Source: Pseudoteredinibacter isoporae
GTDB taxonomy: Bacteria > Pseudomonadota > Gammaproteobacteria > Pseudomonadales > Cellvibrionaceae
Direction of reading: 5' to 3'
DNA length: 64,000 nucleotides
Assembly (NCBI RefSeq): GCF_011602085.1
Contig: NZ_JAAONY010000003.1
Location: forward strand, 372,001 to 436,000
The position numbers and the translations under genes were made by a program. The notes below the pieces were generated by a model that was not told the DNA's origin, did no database searches, and saw only the letters and a list, made by a program, of their open reading frames with translations. Positions 61,617-64,000 of the stretch are shown one piece after another (position 1 is the first letter of the stretch; the number at the start of each line of letters is the position of its first letter).

Positions 61617-64000
61617 CTATTTATCCAAGTTCAAAGCTTCATCAATAAAGCGGTTCTGCTCTTCAATATGCTGGGACATATAACCCGCAGCGGGTGCAGC
61701 AGACGCCGGGCGACCCGCAAAGCTCAGAGGCAGGCTCGGGTTCACCATTTCAATGATGCGACGGAAGTGGTGCTGACTGCTGTACCAGGCGCCCTGGTTC
61801 TTGGGCTCTTCCTGACACCAGAAAACCTCTTCCAGATTTGGATAAGTAGCCAGCTCGTTCTTCAGCTCTTCATCCGGGAACGGATACAGCTGCTCCAAAC
61901 GAACCAATGCGACATCTTCCTGGCCGCGCTCCATACGTGCTTCCAACAGGTGGTAGTAAACCTTACCGGAACACAATACTACGCGCTTAACCTTGGCCTT
62001 ATCTTCAAGGTTATCGCCAATCACATTGTGGAATTGGCCTTCGGACAGCTCTTCCAGCGTAGAAGTCGCCAGCTTGTGACGCAGAATCCATTTTGGAGAC
62101 ATAACCACAAGAGGACGACGCATCGGGCGAATGGCCTGACGACGCAACATATGGAAAACCTGTGCCGGTGTGGTCGGGATACAAACCTGAATATTGTGCT
62201 GGGCGCACAACTGCAGATAACGTTCCAGACGCGCCGAGGAATGCTCAGGACCCTGACCTTCGTAACCGTGCGGCAGCAACATGGTCAAGCCACACAAACG
62301 GCCCCACTTCTGCTCACCCGAGGTAATAAACTGATCGATAACCACTTGGGCACCGTTGGCGAAATCACCAAACTGGGCTTCCCAGATCACCAATCCTTTC
62401 GGGCTTGTAGTGGCATAGCCATATTCAAAGGCCAGTACCGCTTCTTCAGACAGATAAGAATCGTACAACTCGAAAGCCGGCTGACCTTCGTACAGGTTTT
62501 CCAAAGGCAGATAGGTTTCGGCGTCTTTTTGATTGTGAACAACCGCATGGCGGTGAGAGAAAGTACCGCGACCCACGTCCTGACCGGTAATACGAATCGG
62601 GAAGCCCTGCTCCAGCAGTGTTGCGTAAGCCAGGGTTTCACCCATGCCCCAGTTTATCGACAGCGCACCCTGGGCCATCTTACTGCGGTCTTCGTAAATT
62701 TTATTAACCTGACGCTGTACCTGAATGCCATCAGGAACGTGAGCAACTTTGTTGGCCACTTCCTGCAGTTCTTTCATGTCGTAGCCGGTGTTGCCATCGG
62801 TTTGCCAGTTGTGGCCGATGTAAGGGCTCCAGTCAACAAACATGGAGGAATCCGGCTCACTCACCAAACCGTGAGCAACGTGCTCACCGCGATCCAGACG
62901 GGCACGGTACTCATTGGCCATTTCGTCAGCTTCAGCCTGACTCATAACACCTTCCGCCACCAGCTGGTCAGCGTAAAGAGTGCGAGCCGATTTGTGCTTG
63001 CGAATTACCTGGTACATCAACGGCTGAGTCGCAGAAGGCTCGTCAGTTTCGTTGTGACCGCGACGGCGGTAACACACCAGATCGATCACCACATCTTTGT
63101 GGAATTCATTGCGGTAGTCCGCCGCCAACTGAGTGACAAAGGCAACCGCTTCAGGGTCGTCACCGTTAACGTGGAAAATCGGACACTCGATCATCTTCGC
63201 CACGTCAGTACAGTATTCTGTAGAACGAGAATCTTCACGCTTACTGGTGGTAAAACCAACCTGGTTATTCAATACGATATGGATCGTACCGCCAGTTCCG
63301 TAGGCGCGGGTCTGGGACATCTGGAACGTTTCCATGACCACGCCCTGACCCGCAAAGGCCGCATCACCGTGAACAACAATTGGCACAACCGTGTTGCCTT
63401 CACTGTCATCACGACGATCCTGACGGGCACGCACAGAGCCCTCAACCACTGGAGAGGCAATCTCCAGGTGAGACGGGTTAAAGGCCATGGCCAAATGCAC
63501 TTCGCCGCCGGGGGTCATAACGTTGGAAGAGAAACCCTGATGGTATTTCACATCACCGGAGCTGTCAGACAGCAAACGCTTGCCTTCAAACTCTTCAAAC
63601 AGTTCGGACGGGTTTTTACCCAGTACGTTAACCAATGTATTCAAGCGACCACGGTGAGCCATGCCCAACACAATTTCTTTCGCACCGAAGTGACCGCAAC
63701 GTTTGATGGTGCCATCCAGAATCGGAATCAAGCTTTCAGCCCCTTCAAGGCCGAAACGCTTGGTGCCTGGGTATTTGGAATCCAGGTGACGCTCAAGACC
63801 TTCAGCAGCGGTCAAACGTTCAAGAATTTCTTTTTTGATCTGCTCGCTGAATACCGGCTTGGAACGAACGCTTTCCAAACGCTGTTGCAACCATTGCTTC
63901 TCAGCAAAATCAGTAATGTGCATGATTTCCGGACCCACCGAACCACAGTAGGTTTGCTCCAGAGAATCAATAATCTCCTTCAGAGTGCACTCGTCTTTAC
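61617..64000 (-). CDS. sucA: 2-oxoglutarate dehydrogenase E1 component, C-terminal part (5' end cut by window edge)
   Basis: Thiamine diphosphate enzyme that decarboxylates 2-oxoglutarate. The frame stays open to the window end ([20 protein letters not shown] precedes the Met at 63938), so about 150 N-terminal residues are missing from a usual length near 940. Visible blocks: [37 protein letters not shown] and NNQVGFTTS (thiamine site), [14 protein letters not shown], and the C-terminal [10 protein letters not shown]. First known gene of the suc operon here; sdh genes usually lie just upstream. Confidence 0.97.
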   Translation of the reverse strand, partial: KDECTLKEIIDSLEQTYCGSVGPEIMHITDFAEKQWLQQRLESVRSKPVFSEQIKKEILERLTAAEGLERHLDSKYPGTKRFGLEGAESLIPILDGTIKRCGHFGAKEIVLGMAHRGRLNTLVNVLGKNPSELFEEFEGKRLLSDSSGDVKYHQGFSSNVMTPGGEVHLAMAFNPSHLEIASPVVEGSVRARQDRRDDSEGNTVVPIVVHGDAAFAGQGVVMETFQMSQTRAYGTGGTIHIVLNNQVGFTTSKREDSRSTEYCTDVAKMIECPIFHVNGDDPEAVAFVTQLAADYRNEFHKDVVIDLVCYRRRGHNETDEPSATQPLMYQVIRKHKSARTLYADQLVAEGVMSQAEADEMANEYRARLDRGEHVAHGLVSEPDSSMFVDWSPYIGHNWQTDGNTGYDMKELQEVANKVAHVPDGIQVQRQVNKIYEDRSKMAQGALSINWGMGETLAYATLLEQGFPIRITGQDVGRGTFSHRHAVVHNQKDAETYLPLENLYEGQPAFELYDSYLSEEAVLAFEYGYATTSPKGLVIWEAQFGDFANGAQVVIDQFITSGEQKWGRLCGLTMLLPHGYEGQGPEHSSARLERYLQLCAQHNIQVCIPTTPAQVFHMLRRQAIRPMRRPLVVMSPKWILRHKLATSTLEELSEGQFHNVIGDNLEDKAKVKRVVLCSGKVYYHLLEARMERGQEDVALVRLEQLYPFPDEELKNELATYPNLEEVFWCQEEPKNQGAWYSSQHHFRRIIEMVNPSLPLSFAGRPASAAPAAGYMSQHIEEQNRFIDEALNLDK

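Overview
The window reads as a chromosomal segment of a marine- or Pseudomonas-like gammaproteobacterium. The evidence is gene content and order: leuC-leuD-leuB-asd-fimV-truA-trpF-accD-folC-dedD-cvpA-purF-metZ is the classic Pseudomonadales order, the sucA-sucB-lpd-sucCD operon carries its own lipoamide dehydrogenase gene as in Pseudomonas, and TgpA, FimV, DUF4892 and DUF4389 proteins are typical of that group. I cannot name the genus. Almost everything is housekeeping. I see no tRNA, rRNA, CRISPR array, insertion sequence, phage gene or replication origin.

Layout. 1-2300: 3' part of a SulP anion transporter gene, an unrecognised membrane-anchored protein, and a pair of remarkable hairpin repeats. 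2313-9268 (minus): ammonium channel amtB with a sigma-54 promoter, a PBP4-type peptidase, and a moxR-DUF58-tgpA operon. 9333-18156 (minus): metZ, purF, cvpA, dedD, folC, accD, trpF, truA. 18284-26715 (minus): fimV, asd and leuBDC. leuC is divergent from a LysR regulator at 26956. 27797-32203 (minus): an exported cysteine-rich protein, an MFS carrier, aroC and prmB. 32381-41622 (minus): prolyl oligopeptidase, a DUF4892 protein, an alpha/beta hydrolase, sixA, a DUF4389 protein, gpsA, htpG with a heat-shock promoter, and two hotdog thioesterases. 41777-45671: class D beta-lactamase, divergent from a LuxR regulator that is followed by an FAD monooxygenase and its small DUF2783 partner. 45752-49155 (minus): fadBA. 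49589-53359 (plus): SDR, metallo-hydrolase and an EAL-CBS-GGDEF protein. 53411-56324 (minus): class II DAHP synthase, rhodanese and a solute-binding-like protein. 56469-64000 (minus): the suc operon, with sucA running off the end.

How the genes work together. The suc operon makes 2-oxoglutarate dehydrogenase and succinyl-CoA synthetase of the TCA cycle, and fadBA feeds acetyl-CoA into it. Asd, MetZ, LeuBCD, TrpF, AroC and the DAHP synthase cover aspartate-family, leucine and aromatic amino acid synthesis. AmtB supplies nitrogen and PurF starts purine synthesis. AccD, FolC, TruA, PrmB and GpsA cover fatty acid, folate, tRNA/ribosome modification and lipid precursor steps.

The most unusual signal is the pair of elements at 1962-2072 and 2168-2280. 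Both share a 51-base core (45/51 identical), but each core is closed by long self-complementary arms that are nearly unrelated between the copies. Each element lies just downstream of one of two convergent genes and in the same orientation relative to that gene. The other element worth following is the LuxR / FAD monooxygenase / DUF2783 module at 42859-45671.
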